From Sedimenticola sp. (GTDB lineage: Bacteria > Pseudomonadota > Gammaproteobacteria > Chromatiales > Chromatiaceae), in contig JAMOLT010000010.1 in NCBI GenBank assembly GCA_027068915.1, positions 434,001 to 498,000 on the forward strand: DNA of 64,000 bases, written 5' to 3'. The notes under the pieces are model-generated. The model made no database searches. It saw nothing but the letters and a program-made list of their open reading frames with translations, and was not told the origin of the DNA. Within the stretch, counting starts at the first letter, position 1; every line of letters begins with the position of its first letter. The position numbers and the translations under genes were made by a program. Positions 37,428 through 46,714 of the stretch are shown here, piece after piece.

Positions 37428-37567
37428 TCTTTTCTACCCTCTGCTGGTGTTGCTTTCATCCTTTGTTACGGCATTCTGCCATGAGTAAGCCCTTACAGCA
37501 AAGCTGTTATTTGTCCTGGCCTGTGTTAGCTTTTGGGGCCTATCGAGATCGCAGGAGAAAACAGTCA

Positions 37568-37987
37568 ATGAAAGCGCGAGTGAAATGGGTGGATGGCGCC
37601 CTGATGCTGGGTGAATCCGGCAGCGGTCATGCAGTGGTCATGGACGGACCGGAAGAGCATGGTGGGCGGAACCTGGGCGTGCGGCCCATGGAAATGCTGC
37701 TCCTCGGTATGGGCGGCTGCGCAGAATTCGATGTCATTCATATTCTGAGAAAGAGCCGCCAGGATGTGCGTTTCTGTGAAATCGAGTTGCAGGCAGAACG
37801 GGCAGACGCCGAACCCAGGGTATTCACCCGTATTCATGCTCACTTCAGGGTGGGCGGCAGGGGATTGACGGAAAAAGCGGTGGAGCGGGCGGTCAGACTG
37901 AGCGCAGAGAAGTACTGTTCCGCGTCCATCATGCTGGGAGAAACTGCCAAGATCAGTCACGATTTCGAGCTGGTGGAGATGGATTAA
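37568..37987 (+). CDS. OsmC/YhfA-family protein
   Basis: PMEMLLLGMGGCAEFDVIHILRKSRQ; divergent from crp. Confidence 0.88.
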   Translation: MKARVKWVDGALMLGESGSGHAVVMDGPEEHGGRNLGVRPMEMLLLGMGGCAEFDVIHILRKSRQDVRFCEIELQAERADAEPRVFTRIHAHFRVGGRGLTEKAVERAVRLSAEKYCSASIMLGETAKISHDFELVEMD

Positions 37988-38030
37988 TGTGCCGGGTTCC
38001 GTGGAACCCGGCGCGGTATCTGCGAGGATT

Positions 38031-38079
38031 TTAGCAGGGTTGAAAAAAGCCATGGAAGGCTTTTTTCAACATCTGTTAG
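38031..38079. terminator. Bidirectional hairpin terminator (hairpin family copy 1)
   Basis: TAGCAGGGTTGAAAAAAGCC-atggaa-GGCTTTTTTCAACATCTGTTA between convergent OsmC and dsbB. Confidence 0.8.
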
Positions 38080-38567
38080 CGCTCTTCCTTACCGAGCAGA
38101 ATACCCAGGCTCAGGAACAGTAGGCCAAGCACGAATACCAGCGTCCATCCGGGTATGCTGATACCGAACATGGACCAGAGAATCTCGCCACAGTCCCCGG
38201 TGCCCTTGAATACATCTTCGATAACCTTCATGAGGGAATCGTTTTCCAGCATGAATTCCAAGGTGCCACCACAACTGAGCTCTTCATGGGTGCCGTATTG
38301 CAGCCACAAATGGCGCAGCGCTATACCAACGCTGACCAGGCTGGCCGTGGTCAGCAGCAAGCCATAAATACGCCGACCGAATCCGTCAGGATTGTGCAAC
38401 AGGGCGATGAAGAAAATTGCAGCAATCACCATGATGGAAATGCGCTGAAAGATACACAGAGGGCAAGGCTCCAGCCCAAGGTGGTACTGGAAATAAAACA
38501 GTGCGGCGCCAATGGCGACAACACAGGCCAGAAAGCCGGCAAGAAACGGTGCGCGCCCGCTATACAT
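38076..38567 (-). CDS. dsbB: Disulfide bond formation protein DsbB
   Basis: 4 TM; LGLEPCPLCIFQR; second Cys pair. Confidence 0.93.
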   Translation of the reverse strand: MYSGRAPFLAGFLACVVAIGAALFYFQYHLGLEPCPLCIFQRISIMVIAAIFFIALLHNPDGFGRRIYGLLLTTASLVSVGIALRHLWLQYGTHEELSCGGTLEFMLENDSLMKVIEDVFKGTGDCGEILWSMFGISIPGWTLVFVLGLLFLSLGILLGKEER

Positions 38568-38860
38568 TACCGGCTTCCGGCGGGATGCTTGCGCATCTTC
38601 TGCATTTGTTCCCGCATGGACTTTTCTATTGCCTCAATTTCGGCTCTGTCCACTACGCCATCTTTGTTGCCGTCCATGTCGGCAAACTGTTTTTCCTGGG
38701 GTGCAAGGAACTCCGCTTTGCTGACGGCACCGTCCTTGTTGCTGTCCAGCTGCTGCATGAATGCATCGGACATGGAGGCTGGGTTGGCTCCTCCGGGCGG
38801 CAGGGCAACTGCAATCGCAGGAAGGAAGGCAAGAACAAACGGGATAACGGTTTTTTTCAT
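38567..38860 (-). CDS. Periplasmic EF-hand protein
   Basis: Signal peptide; LDSNKDGAVSKAEF and MDGNKDGVVDRAEI EF-hand loops. Confidence 0.85.
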   Translation of the reverse strand: MKKTVIPFVLAFLPAIAVALPPGGANPASMSDAFMQQLDSNKDGAVSKAEFLAPQEKQFADMDGNKDGVVDRAEIEAIEKSMREQMQKMRKHPAGSR

Positions 38861-39190
38861 GGAAGCTCCTGATAGTTATAGAATTAAGTGAATACCTGAA
38901 TCTGTGTTGCTTGTGAATCCAGATGGTTCAGGTGAAGATAGACCTGCTTTTCCAAGCGTATATTTCGCCACCGGAGTCAGGATTGCGCACAAGTTTTGTC
39001 AGGGACCGGCCGCAGAAGTTCAATACTATCGGGATTTCCCCGTTGTTTGCCGCAGTATCAATAGCGTTGCTACTTTAGCAGCCAGACCGGAAAGGTCAAT
39101 AGCATTCACGGGCTGGCGAGCTGACCCCTGAAACAGGGCAAAGCTCTGCCGACATTATGCAGCGGCAAATAGGGAGAGGGTCACCTAGTC

Positions 39191-39243
39191 CTAGTGTACT
39201 GCGCCGGAATTAAAGGGTCTTTAATTCCAACGCAGTACACTAG
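39191..39243. repeat. MITE family, terminal-repeat-only copy
   Basis: CTAGTGTACTGCGCCGGAATTAAAGGGTCTTTAATTCCAACGCAGTACACTAG; near-perfect palindrome of the TIRs without internal sequence. Confidence 0.85.
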
Positions 39244-39473
39244 TCTTGATTCTAGTGAAAATTCGGTGTCTTCCAATTGGTTTTCTGTGGTTTAATGCCA
39301 CCGGTAAGGGATCATGCCTGATCTGAAAAAAAGAATGTCCAGGAATACCAGCGGGTTGGCTGGTCAGGAGCGGACGCTGGCAGATCGACTCCATCGTATT
39401 CGATTCACCGGAGCTGGATGAGTTTGGCAATATTTTGTCGGCACATATTTGTTGACACAGGAAGCATGTTTTT

Positions 39474-41123
39474 ATGAGTACCCCGCAACCTGGTATGCCC
39501 GCAGGCAAGGAACCGGAAGGGATTGCGCCCCCGGCAGAGCCGGTTCGCTCGAAAAAGAGCTCATGGGTAATGCTCATGGTGCTGGTACTGTACGGGGTGC
39601 TTGTAATACTGGTCATTTTCAACGGCTATCAGGAATATCAGTCTCTTCGTCTGCTGGAATCAGGCGCCGGGACTATCGCAACACCGGATCAGACCCTTTA
39701 CCGCCTGGTGCTCAGTCATGGCCTGTTGCTGGTGTTGATGCTGGTGGCTCCGGCGATACTCATGTATGTACTTGTCGGGCGGGAGAAAGAGCTGCAGCAA
39801 ATGCGCATTCAGCATGAAGCACTACAATCCCAACTGCGCTACCAGAGTTTTCATGACCCCCTGACCTCCCTGCCAAACCGCATGTTGCTGGAAGAGCGGC
39901 TCGCCAACAAAATTGCCGCCGCCCGCCGCTCAGGAAAGCGCTTTCTTTTTTTATTGGCCAGCCTGAATGACTTCAAGCGCATCAACAAGAATCTGGGGTA
40001 TGAAATCGGGGATGAAGTCTTGCGGCTTGTCGCCCAGAACATCGTAAGCGGGTTGCGCGATGCAGATGCTGTAGCACGTTTTGACGGGGATGTATTTGCT
40101 GTTGTCGCGGATATCAACGAAAAAGCGGAAGCCAACATTATTGCCCAAAAAGTACAGGGCAGCCTTGCCCACCCCATCGATGTTGCAGAATCACCTTTGA
40201 CGGTGAACGCCGCCATTGGCGCCGCCATTTTTCCTGATCAGGGTGAAGACATGTCGGTACTCATCAAGCATGCGGATGATGCCGTAACCAAGGCCCGGGC
40301 TGCAGGCAACAACAACATTGTATTTTCTGAAGAAGACGCCAACAGTGGCATGGAAAGGCTGGCGCTGATTACCGGCATCAAGGACGCCATGCTCGAAGGG
40401 CATCTAAGCATGGTCTATCAACCCAAGCTGAAACTGACTGCACCGGATACCCACGCCTTCGAAGCATTACTGCGCTGGCATCACCCGGAACATGGCCTGC
40501 TGCCTTGCGACATGTATATCCCCCTGGTGGAGCAAACCCGTCATATTATCGATCTTACTCATTGGACTGTAGAGAATATTTTTACCACACAGCGCGATTT
40601 GCTGGACAAGGGGGTAAGCGTAAGTATCGCCATCAACCTGTCTGCCAGGGTGCTGGATGAGGACGGCTTCCCCCTGTGGGTGGAACGCATGATTGGTCAG
40701 TATGGATTGGATCCAACCCTGGTTCGCTTTGAAGTGACTGAAAGCGCCATCATGCAAGATTCAGAACGCGCCCTGCAGGTATTGCTGCAACTGGCTGCTA
40801 TTGGCGTCGGCCTGAGCATCGATGATTTTGGAGTCGGACATTCATCTCTTGCCTATCTTTCCCGCCTGCCGGTGGATGAACTCAAGGTCGACAAGAGTTT
40901 TGTGCGTAACATGATCAAATGGGAAAGCGACCGGGCGATTGTCAGGGCAACCATCAATCTGGCCCACGATCTGGGATTGAGTGTGGTGGCAGAAGGAGTT
41001 GAGGACATGGACCAGGCGGCCATATTACGTGAAATGGAGTGCGACATGCTCCAGGGCTACTGCATCAGCCAACCGCTGACCGAAGAACAGCTGCAACAAT
41101 GGATTTCATCCCAGGCCGCCTGA
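39474..41123 (+). CDS. Membrane protein with degenerate GGDEF and intact-looking EAL domain
   Basis: RFDGDVFAVV instead of GGDEF; EALLRW, FEVTESAIM, IDDFGVGHSSL intact. Confidence 0.88.
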   Translation: MSTPQPGMPAGKEPEGIAPPAEPVRSKKSSWVMLMVLVLYGVLVILVIFNGYQEYQSLRLLESGAGTIATPDQTLYRLVLSHGLLLVLMLVAPAILMYVLVGREKELQQMRIQHEALQSQLRYQSFHDPLTSLPNRMLLEERLANKIAAARRSGKRFLFLLASLNDFKRINKNLGYEIGDEVLRLVAQNIVSGLRDADAVARFDGDVFAVVADINEKAEANIIAQKVQGSLAHPIDVAESPLTVNAAIGAAIFPDQGEDMSVLIKHADDAVTKARAAGNNNIVFSEEDANSGMERLALITGIKDAMLEGHLSMVYQPKLKLTAPDTHAFEALLRWHHPEHGLLPCDMYIPLVEQTRHIIDLTHWTVENIFTTQRDLLDKGVSVSIAINLSARVLDEDGFPLWVERMIGQYGLDPTLVRFEVTESAIMQDSERALQVLLQLAAIGVGLSIDDFGVGHSSLAYLSRLPVDELKVDKSFVRNMIKWESDRAIVRATINLAHDLGLSVVAEGVEDMDQAAILREMECDMLQGYCISQPLTEEQLQQWISSQAA

Positions 41124-41302
41124 TATCACTGTAGGTGCTTATTTTACATCATAAAAACAAGAATCATTAACTACACCCCGTCCATTTCTGCAGAATAATA
41201 CCAGTTGACCTAAATAAGCTTTTTTTGTTATACATACGGGGTTTTTGTCGCGCCCTATGGGCGACCTCTTTTAAGTAACTGAAAAATGAGTGGAGTTGGG
41301 AA

Positions 41303-41611
41303 ATGAAAAAAATCATCGTGATTGCGGCGCTGGCAGCCAGCATGGGTTCTTTTGGTTCGGCGGTAGCTGCGGGTGACGCGGCAGCTGGCAAGGCAAAAGC
41401 AGCGGTATGTATTGCCTGCCACGGTGCCAACGGCATCAGCCCCAATCCGCTGTGGCCGAATCTGGCCGGTCAGCACGCAGCCTATATGCTCAAGCAATTG
41501 AAAGCATTCAAGGATGGCACACGCAAAGACCCCTTGATGTCTCCGCAGGCGGCACAGCTGTCCGAGCAGGATATGGAAAACCTGGCGGCGCATTTTTCCG
41601 GCCTGAAGTAA
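41303..41611 (+). CDS. Monoheme cytochrome c (class I, c553/c5-like)
   Basis: Signal peptide; CIACHGANG; distal Met region DPLMSPQA. Confidence 0.88.
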   Translation: MKKIIVIAALAASMGSFGSAVAAGDAAAGKAKAAVCIACHGANGISPNPLWPNLAGQHAAYMLKQLKAFKDGTRKDPLMSPQAAQLSEQDMENLAAHFSGLK

Positions 41612-41695
41612 GATGAACCAGAAACAGGGGGCAGCCGAATGCTCCCTGTTTTATTGCAAACCGATCAAGAATTACGAATGTACCTGGAGTATGAA

Positions 41696-42301
41696 ATGAA
41701 AAAAGCACTGTTGATCGCTTCTTTTGTGGCCCTGGCCGTTTCTGGCACCGCACAAGCAGCCGGTGACGCGGCAGCCGGCAAAACAAAGTCCGCAGCTTGT
41801 GCTGCCTGTCATGGCGCGGATGGTAACAGCGGCGCAAACCCCCTGTGGCCCAAGCTGGCCGGCCAGCATCCCAAGTACATTGCCAAACAGCTGCATGACT
41901 TCAAGGCCAACCAACGCAAGGACGCCACCATGGCGCCCATGGCTGCCCCCCTGAAGGATCAGGACATTGATGATCTGGCCGCATATTTTTCCAGCCTGAG
42001 CCGCAAGATCGGCGAGGCTGCAGCGGAAAAGGTGGAGCTGGGGCAAAGCCTGTATCGCTCTGGCAACAGCAATGGCGCCTCTGCCTGTACTGGCTGCCAC
42101 GGCCCCAGCGGTGATGGAAATGGGCCTGCCAACTTCCCGGCCCTGAGTGGTCAGAGTGCTGCCTATGTCGCCAAGCAGCTCAAGGACTTTCGTTCCGGAG
42201 CCCGCAGCAATGATCTGAACGGGATGATGGCCGGTGTTGCCTCCAAGCTGACGGATGAGGAAATCGAAGCGGTTTCCCAGTATGTGCAGGGGCTGCATTG
42301 A
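41696..42301 (+). CDS. Diheme cytochrome c4
   Basis: Signal peptide; CAACHGADG and CTGCHGPSG; two c-type domains. Confidence 0.9.
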   Translation: MKKALLIASFVALAVSGTAQAAGDAAAGKTKSAACAACHGADGNSGANPLWPKLAGQHPKYIAKQLHDFKANQRKDATMAPMAAPLKDQDIDDLAAYFSSLSRKIGEAAAEKVELGQSLYRSGNSNGASACTGCHGPSGDGNGPANFPALSGQSAAYVAKQLKDFRSGARSNDLNGMMAGVASKLTDEEIEAVSQYVQGLH

Positions 42302-42327
42302 TCTGCTGACATACCCGAATCAAGAGA

Positions 42328-42352
42328 CCCCGCACTGCAGCGGGGTTTTTTT
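42328..42352 (+). terminator. Rho-independent terminator after cytochrome c4
   Basis: CCCCGC-actgca-GCGGGG followed by T7. Confidence 0.88.
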
Positions 42353-42369
42353 ATGGCCATTGCCGGGAT

Positions 42370-42669
42370 TCAGGCCTGATGTTCCCAGGGTTCGTGAATT
42401 TCCAGCGTACAGCCATAACCGTAATAGCCATGTCGTTCTTCTTCCACACTGCGCTTGATCTGCATATGCATATGCACCGGAGCGGGATCATATTCTGACT
42501 TCATCACCACGTTCAATGCCTCTTCAATCTGCAGTTTCTCCGGCAGCCATAGCATGGCACCGGTGGTGCTGATATTGGTGAGAAAGCCCGTGCGGTATTC
42601 TCCCCCTCCCTGTTTGCGGTAATGCACCGGACCATGCCATTCCACCCGCGGACTGATTCTTCGATCCAT
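42370..42669 (-). CDS. PilZ domain protein
   Basis: MDRRISPRVEWHGPVHYRKQGGGEYRTGFLTNISTTGAML. Confidence 0.8.
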   Translation of the reverse strand: MDRRISPRVEWHGPVHYRKQGGGEYRTGFLTNISTTGAMLWLPEKLQIEEALNVVMKSEYDPAPVHMHMQIKRSVEEERHGYYGYGCTLEIHEPWEHQA

Positions 42670-42754
42670 TTTTGCTCCACACTCATGTAGTGACAACCTG
42701 TCTTACATTATGGCAGATTCTGGTGAATACACCTGCCATCATAGCGCATACTGT

Positions 42755-45109
42755 TCAACGCCTCGCAAACAGGTGGGGGAGAATATCATGGTAAGTGATG
42801 GCAAAATGCACCTTGATGCCTTTGCAGATATGGGCCGGAATTTCCTCCCAGTCACCCTGGTTATCTGCGGGCAGAATCAATTCTCGGATGCCTGCGCGGC
42901 GGGCAGCAATGACTTTTTCACGAACTCCACCGACGGGAAATACCTCACCAGTCAGGGTCAGTTCGCCGGTCATGGCAATGTTGCGCGCAGGTTTGCCCAG
43001 CGCCAGAGACAGTAATGCAGAGGCCATGGTCACACCAGCAGAAGGGCCGTCTTTGGGGGTGGCGCCAGCGGGAACATGCAGATGGATGAAGGATTTCTCA
43101 AAAAAATCCTGCTCGATACCAAACTGTTCTGCGTGACTGATGACGTAGCCATAGGCAATTTCTGCTGACTCCTTCATCACGTCACCGAGTTGCCCGGTGA
43201 GTTTGAAGCCCCGTACAAAACTGTGGGTATGCACCGCCTCGATGCTCAGGGTGGCGCCACCCATAGCAGTCCAGGCCAGGCCGGTAACCACGCCCGCACC
43301 GGACAGCTTGCGCTCATCCCGAAACACGGCCGGGCCGAGATATCCCTGCAGGTTATCCAGCGTGACCTCAATGGGCGGCCTGGTGCCTTCAAGCATGTTT
43401 ACCACGGCCTTTCGCACAATTTTCGCCAGTTGCTTGTCCAGACGGCGCACACCGGCATCCCGGGCATAGTCCTGAATGATTCTGCGCATCACCGGAGCCT
43501 TGATCTTGATCTGGCCGCGCTTCAGGCCCGCACTCTTGATCTGCCTGGGCAACAGGAAACGCCGGGCGATTTGCAACTTATCTTCGGCAATATAACCGGA
43601 AAGCTGGATGATCTCCATGCGATCGAGCAAGGGTGCAGGGATGGTATCGAGCTGGTTGGCAGTGCAGATGAACAGGGTCTCGGAAAGATCGAAACGCAGA
43701 TCCAGATAGTGATCGAGAAACTCGGCATTCTGCTCCGGATCCAGCACCTCCAGCAGTGCCGAAGCAGGATCGCCCTGAAAGCTGGCACCGATCTTGTCGA
43801 TCTCGTCCAGCATGATCACCGGATTCTGGGTGCCGGCGGTTTTCATGGCCTGGATAAACTTGCCGGGCATCGCGCCAACATAGGTGCGGCGGTGCCCTTT
43901 GATTTCAGCCTCGTCGCGCATCCCGCCCACAGAGAAGCGATAGAACTTGCGGTTCATGGCCTGGGCCACAGATTTTCCGACGGAAGTCTTGCCCACGCCG
44001 GGCGGCCCCACCAGCAGGATCATGGAGCCCTTGATCTCCCCGCGCTGAATGCCAAGAGCCAAAAACTCCAGGATGCGTTCCTTCACGTCATCCAGGCCGA
44101 AATGATCTCTGTCCAGCGCCTTGCGGGCATGGGCGAGATCCAGGTTGTCTTCAGATTCCTTCCCCCAGGGAAGCAGGGTGATCCAGTCCAGATAGTTGCG
44201 GGTGACATTGTACTCCGCCGAACTGCTGTCAAGGATGGAGAGCTTGTCCAGCTCCTCTTCCACCCGCGCCTGGGCTTCTTCACTGAGTTCGAGCTTCTCC
44301 ATGCGTTCACGATATTTATCGACATCGGCGGTACGGTCATCCTTGGAGATGCCCAGCTCCTGTTGAATCACCTTGAGTTGCTCGCGCAGGAAGAACTCCC
44401 GTTGCTGGGCATCCATGTGCTCTTCCACGGTATCGCGGATCTTCTGCTGGGAACGTGCCAGATCCAGCTCCTTGCTAAGCAGTGCCAGCACCTTTTCCAT
44501 GCGCGGCAGCAGTTCGACGGTTTCCAGCACCTCCTGCTGTTCCCGCTTGCTGGCGGATGTCAGCCCGGTGGCAAAATCCGTTAATAAAGAAGGGTTTTCG
44601 GGGCCAAAGCGATCCAGGAAAAAGCGCAATTCTTCCTGCAGCAGGGGGTTCAGGGGCAGTAGATCCTTGATGGTATTGACGATGGCCAGGGCATAGGCCT
44701 TGACGTCCTTGGTCAGCTTGCCAGTTGGCTCGCGCAGGTAGTCCACCCGGGCGATGTAGGGCGGATTGTCGCTGATATATTTTTCGATACGGAAGCGCTG
44801 CAGGCATTCCACCAGCACCTGCAACTGCCCATCCACCTCATGCACTTTGTGAATGCGGCCCACGGTACCGACCCGGTACATGGCCTTGGCGGTGGTTTTT
44901 TCCGCCTCGTCATCTGCCGTCAATACCAAGCCGATCAAATTGGAGTCCGATTTGCGGATAGCCTCAAGGGTGGGCGCCCAGTATTTCGCATCCATGAGCA
45001 ACGGAACCCCCTGGCCGGGGAAAAATGGCCGGGCAGCGATGGGCAGCAGGTGAATGATGCTGGGCAGCACCTCATCGGCACGGGCAAGCAACTGGCTTTC
45101 GTCGTTCAT
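42755..45109 (-). CDS. lon: ATP-dependent protease Lon
   Basis: GPPGVGKTSVGKSVAQAMNRKFYRFSVGGMRDEAEIKGHRRTYVGAMPG; catalytic PKDGPSAGVTM; start at MNDESQLLARAD rather than ORF start 45328. Confidence 0.95.
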   Translation of the reverse strand: MNDESQLLARADEVLPSIIHLLPIAARPFFPGQGVPLLMDAKYWAPTLEAIRKSDSNLIGLVLTADDEAEKTTAKAMYRVGTVGRIHKVHEVDGQLQVLVECLQRFRIEKYISDNPPYIARVDYLREPTGKLTKDVKAYALAIVNTIKDLLPLNPLLQEELRFFLDRFGPENPSLLTDFATGLTSASKREQQEVLETVELLPRMEKVLALLSKELDLARSQQKIRDTVEEHMDAQQREFFLREQLKVIQQELGISKDDRTADVDKYRERMEKLELSEEAQARVEEELDKLSILDSSSAEYNVTRNYLDWITLLPWGKESEDNLDLAHARKALDRDHFGLDDVKERILEFLALGIQRGEIKGSMILLVGPPGVGKTSVGKSVAQAMNRKFYRFSVGGMRDEAEIKGHRRTYVGAMPGKFIQAMKTAGTQNPVIMLDEIDKIGASFQGDPASALLEVLDPEQNAEFLDHYLDLRFDLSETLFICTANQLDTIPAPLLDRMEIIQLSGYIAEDKLQIARRFLLPRQIKSAGLKRGQIKIKAPVMRRIIQDYARDAGVRRLDKQLAKIVRKAVVNMLEGTRPPIEVTLDNLQGYLGPAVFRDERKLSGAGVVTGLAWTAMGGATLSIEAVHTHSFVRGFKLTGQLGDVMKESAEIAYGYVISHAEQFGIEQDFFEKSFIHLHVPAGATPKDGPSAGVTMASALLSLALGKPARNIAMTGELTLTGEVFPVGGVREKVIAARRAGIRELILPADNQGDWEEIPAHICKGIKVHFAITYHDILPHLFARR

Positions 45110-45191
45110 TCGTATTTCATTATTCGCTGATTTCCATGAGCCTTTTGACATGGGGCTGAAACAAGAGAAATCAAGACAGAGAAAAAGAAAT

Positions 45192-45374
45192 GTGCCGTTC
45201 CAACACCTGAGGAACCGGCGCTTTTTTGGGGGGGCCTTCGGCTGAGCCACAATGCCGCCCTCTGCAGTGCTGTACTCACTTGAAAGGGGGTGGCCCTTCC
45301 TGCGCAAGCACGCCTTGCGTCCAGCCACATTGCGACCCGCTGAAAGAGCTTTTAATTCCGACGCAGTACATTAG
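45192..45374. repeat. MITE family, truncated copy (one terminus) between lon and rsmA
   Basis: Right end GCTGAAAGAGCTTTTAATTCCGACGCAGTACATTAG plus internal GAGCCACAATGCCGCC and CTTGAAAGGGGGTGGCCCTTCCTG; internal order inverted relative to the 16.6 kb copy. Confidence 0.85.
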
Positions 45375-45376
45375 TT

Positions 45377-46153
45377 TCAGGAAATAGCGTTACTCAGGTG
45401 GGCAAAGTCCTCCACAGACAATTGTTCGGCCCTGGCAGAAGGGTCTATACCGCAATTCCTCATCGTATCTACTGATACCAGCTCCCTGAGGGTGTTACGC
45501 AGGGTCTTACGCCGCTGGGAGAAGGCCTGGGCGACCACCTGCGAGAATATTTCAGGCTTTTGAATAGCGATGGGCGGCTTATCATAGGGGATGAGGCGCA
45601 CGAAGGCAGATGCCACCTTGGGTGCGGGTTGAAATGCACCGGGGCCGATGGGAAACAGCATCTGTACTTTGCAGGAGGCTTGCAACATCACGCTCAGACG
45701 GCCATAGGTCTTGCTTCCCGGCCCCGCAGCCATGCGTTCCACCACTTCTTTTTGCAGCATGAAGTGCATGTCCTGCAGGCATTGGGCATTTTCCAGCAGA
45801 TGAAACATCAGGGGGGTGGAGATGTTGTAGGGCAAATTGCCGACGATGCGCAATTTTCCACCAGTTGCTGCCAGCTGGCAGAAGTTGAATTTCAGGGCAT
45901 CTGCAGAGTGCAGGTGAAAACCTGGGTGATGGGCATATTTGGTACGCAGCAGCTTTACCAGATCCCAATCCAGCTCCACAGCATCAAGCTTGTTCACCGT
46001 CGCCAGCAGCTGTTCAGTAATAGCGCCTTGTCCGGGGCCAATTTCTACAAGGTGGTCGCCAGGGGCAGGACGGATGGAGCGGATGATTTTGTCGATAACC
46101 ACAGGGTCATGAAGGAAATTCTGCCCGAATCGTTTGCGTGCCCTGTGTGCCAT
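45377..46153 (-). CDS. rsmA: 16S rRNA (adenine1518/1519-N6)-dimethyltransferase
   Basis: RKRFGQNFLHDPVVIDKIIRSI; VEIGPGQGAITEQL; NLPYNIS. Confidence 0.97.
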   Translation of the reverse strand: MAHRARKRFGQNFLHDPVVIDKIIRSIRPAPGDHLVEIGPGQGAITEQLLATVNKLDAVELDWDLVKLLRTKYAHHPGFHLHSADALKFNFCQLAATGGKLRIVGNLPYNISTPLMFHLLENAQCLQDMHFMLQKEVVERMAAGPGSKTYGRLSVMLQASCKVQMLFPIGPGAFQPAPKVASAFVRLIPYDKPPIAIQKPEIFSQVVAQAFSQRRKTLRNTLRELVSVDTMRNCGIDPSARAEQLSVEDFAHLSNAIS

Positions 46154-46413
46154 TTGGGCATTGTACCCTTGATTTCTCCTGACTGTGGTCTATTGGTTAT
46201 TATTAACTTGGCCATCAAATATATCTGCTATGGTGCATAATGAATCTTTTCATGCTCGAAATACTTTTTAACCTGTACGGGTCTTTTCTGCAGTATGCAC
46301 AACTGCTTCCTGGCCTTCGGTTGAACCCTATCTTACCCAGGCCACTCCACAATGGCCTCCTTTTTTAGCTACCCTGTGCACTTGAAATTGGAATTCGCCA
46401 AACTCAATCTGAA

Positions 46414-46650
46414 GGGCATCTCTATTTATTCTGTTTGAGCAGGTGCATGCTTGAGATGCCCAAGAGCAAGGCGAGAGTCGCAGCAAGCGCCCCAAGGCGT
46501 CTTCCCTTGTGCAAGCGCAATTTATCGAGTGTACTGCTCACGAGCGCAACGAGTGCTTCGGGATTTGTAACAAGCCCGGGGATGGGTAAAGATAAGGCAG
46601 TACATGAGTAACTGCAGGGATTTTCAACGAAAGTATTGAGCCTCTCAAGT
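46414..46650. repeat. Putative ~240-bp repeat/MITE with GGGCATCT... ends
   Basis: AGGGCATCTCTATTTATTCTGTTTGAG...GCTTGAG at left and reverse-complement-like GAGCCTCTCAAGTGCACAGATGCC at right; related sequence at 49858-49906. Confidence 0.4.
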
Positions 46651-46714
46651 GCACAGATGCCAAGCAAGAATATTAATTAGAGCTGGCCTGAACTAGAGTT
46701 TTGGAGTGAGTCGT

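Noticed and set aside
43190-44584. 464-aa plus-strand ORF opposite lon
   Set aside because: Entirely antisense to the conserved Lon sequence; no recognisable domain.
46422-46667. 81-aa minus-strand ORF MLGICALERLNTF...
   Set aside because: Coincides with the putative GGGCATCT repeat; no convincing domain or SD.
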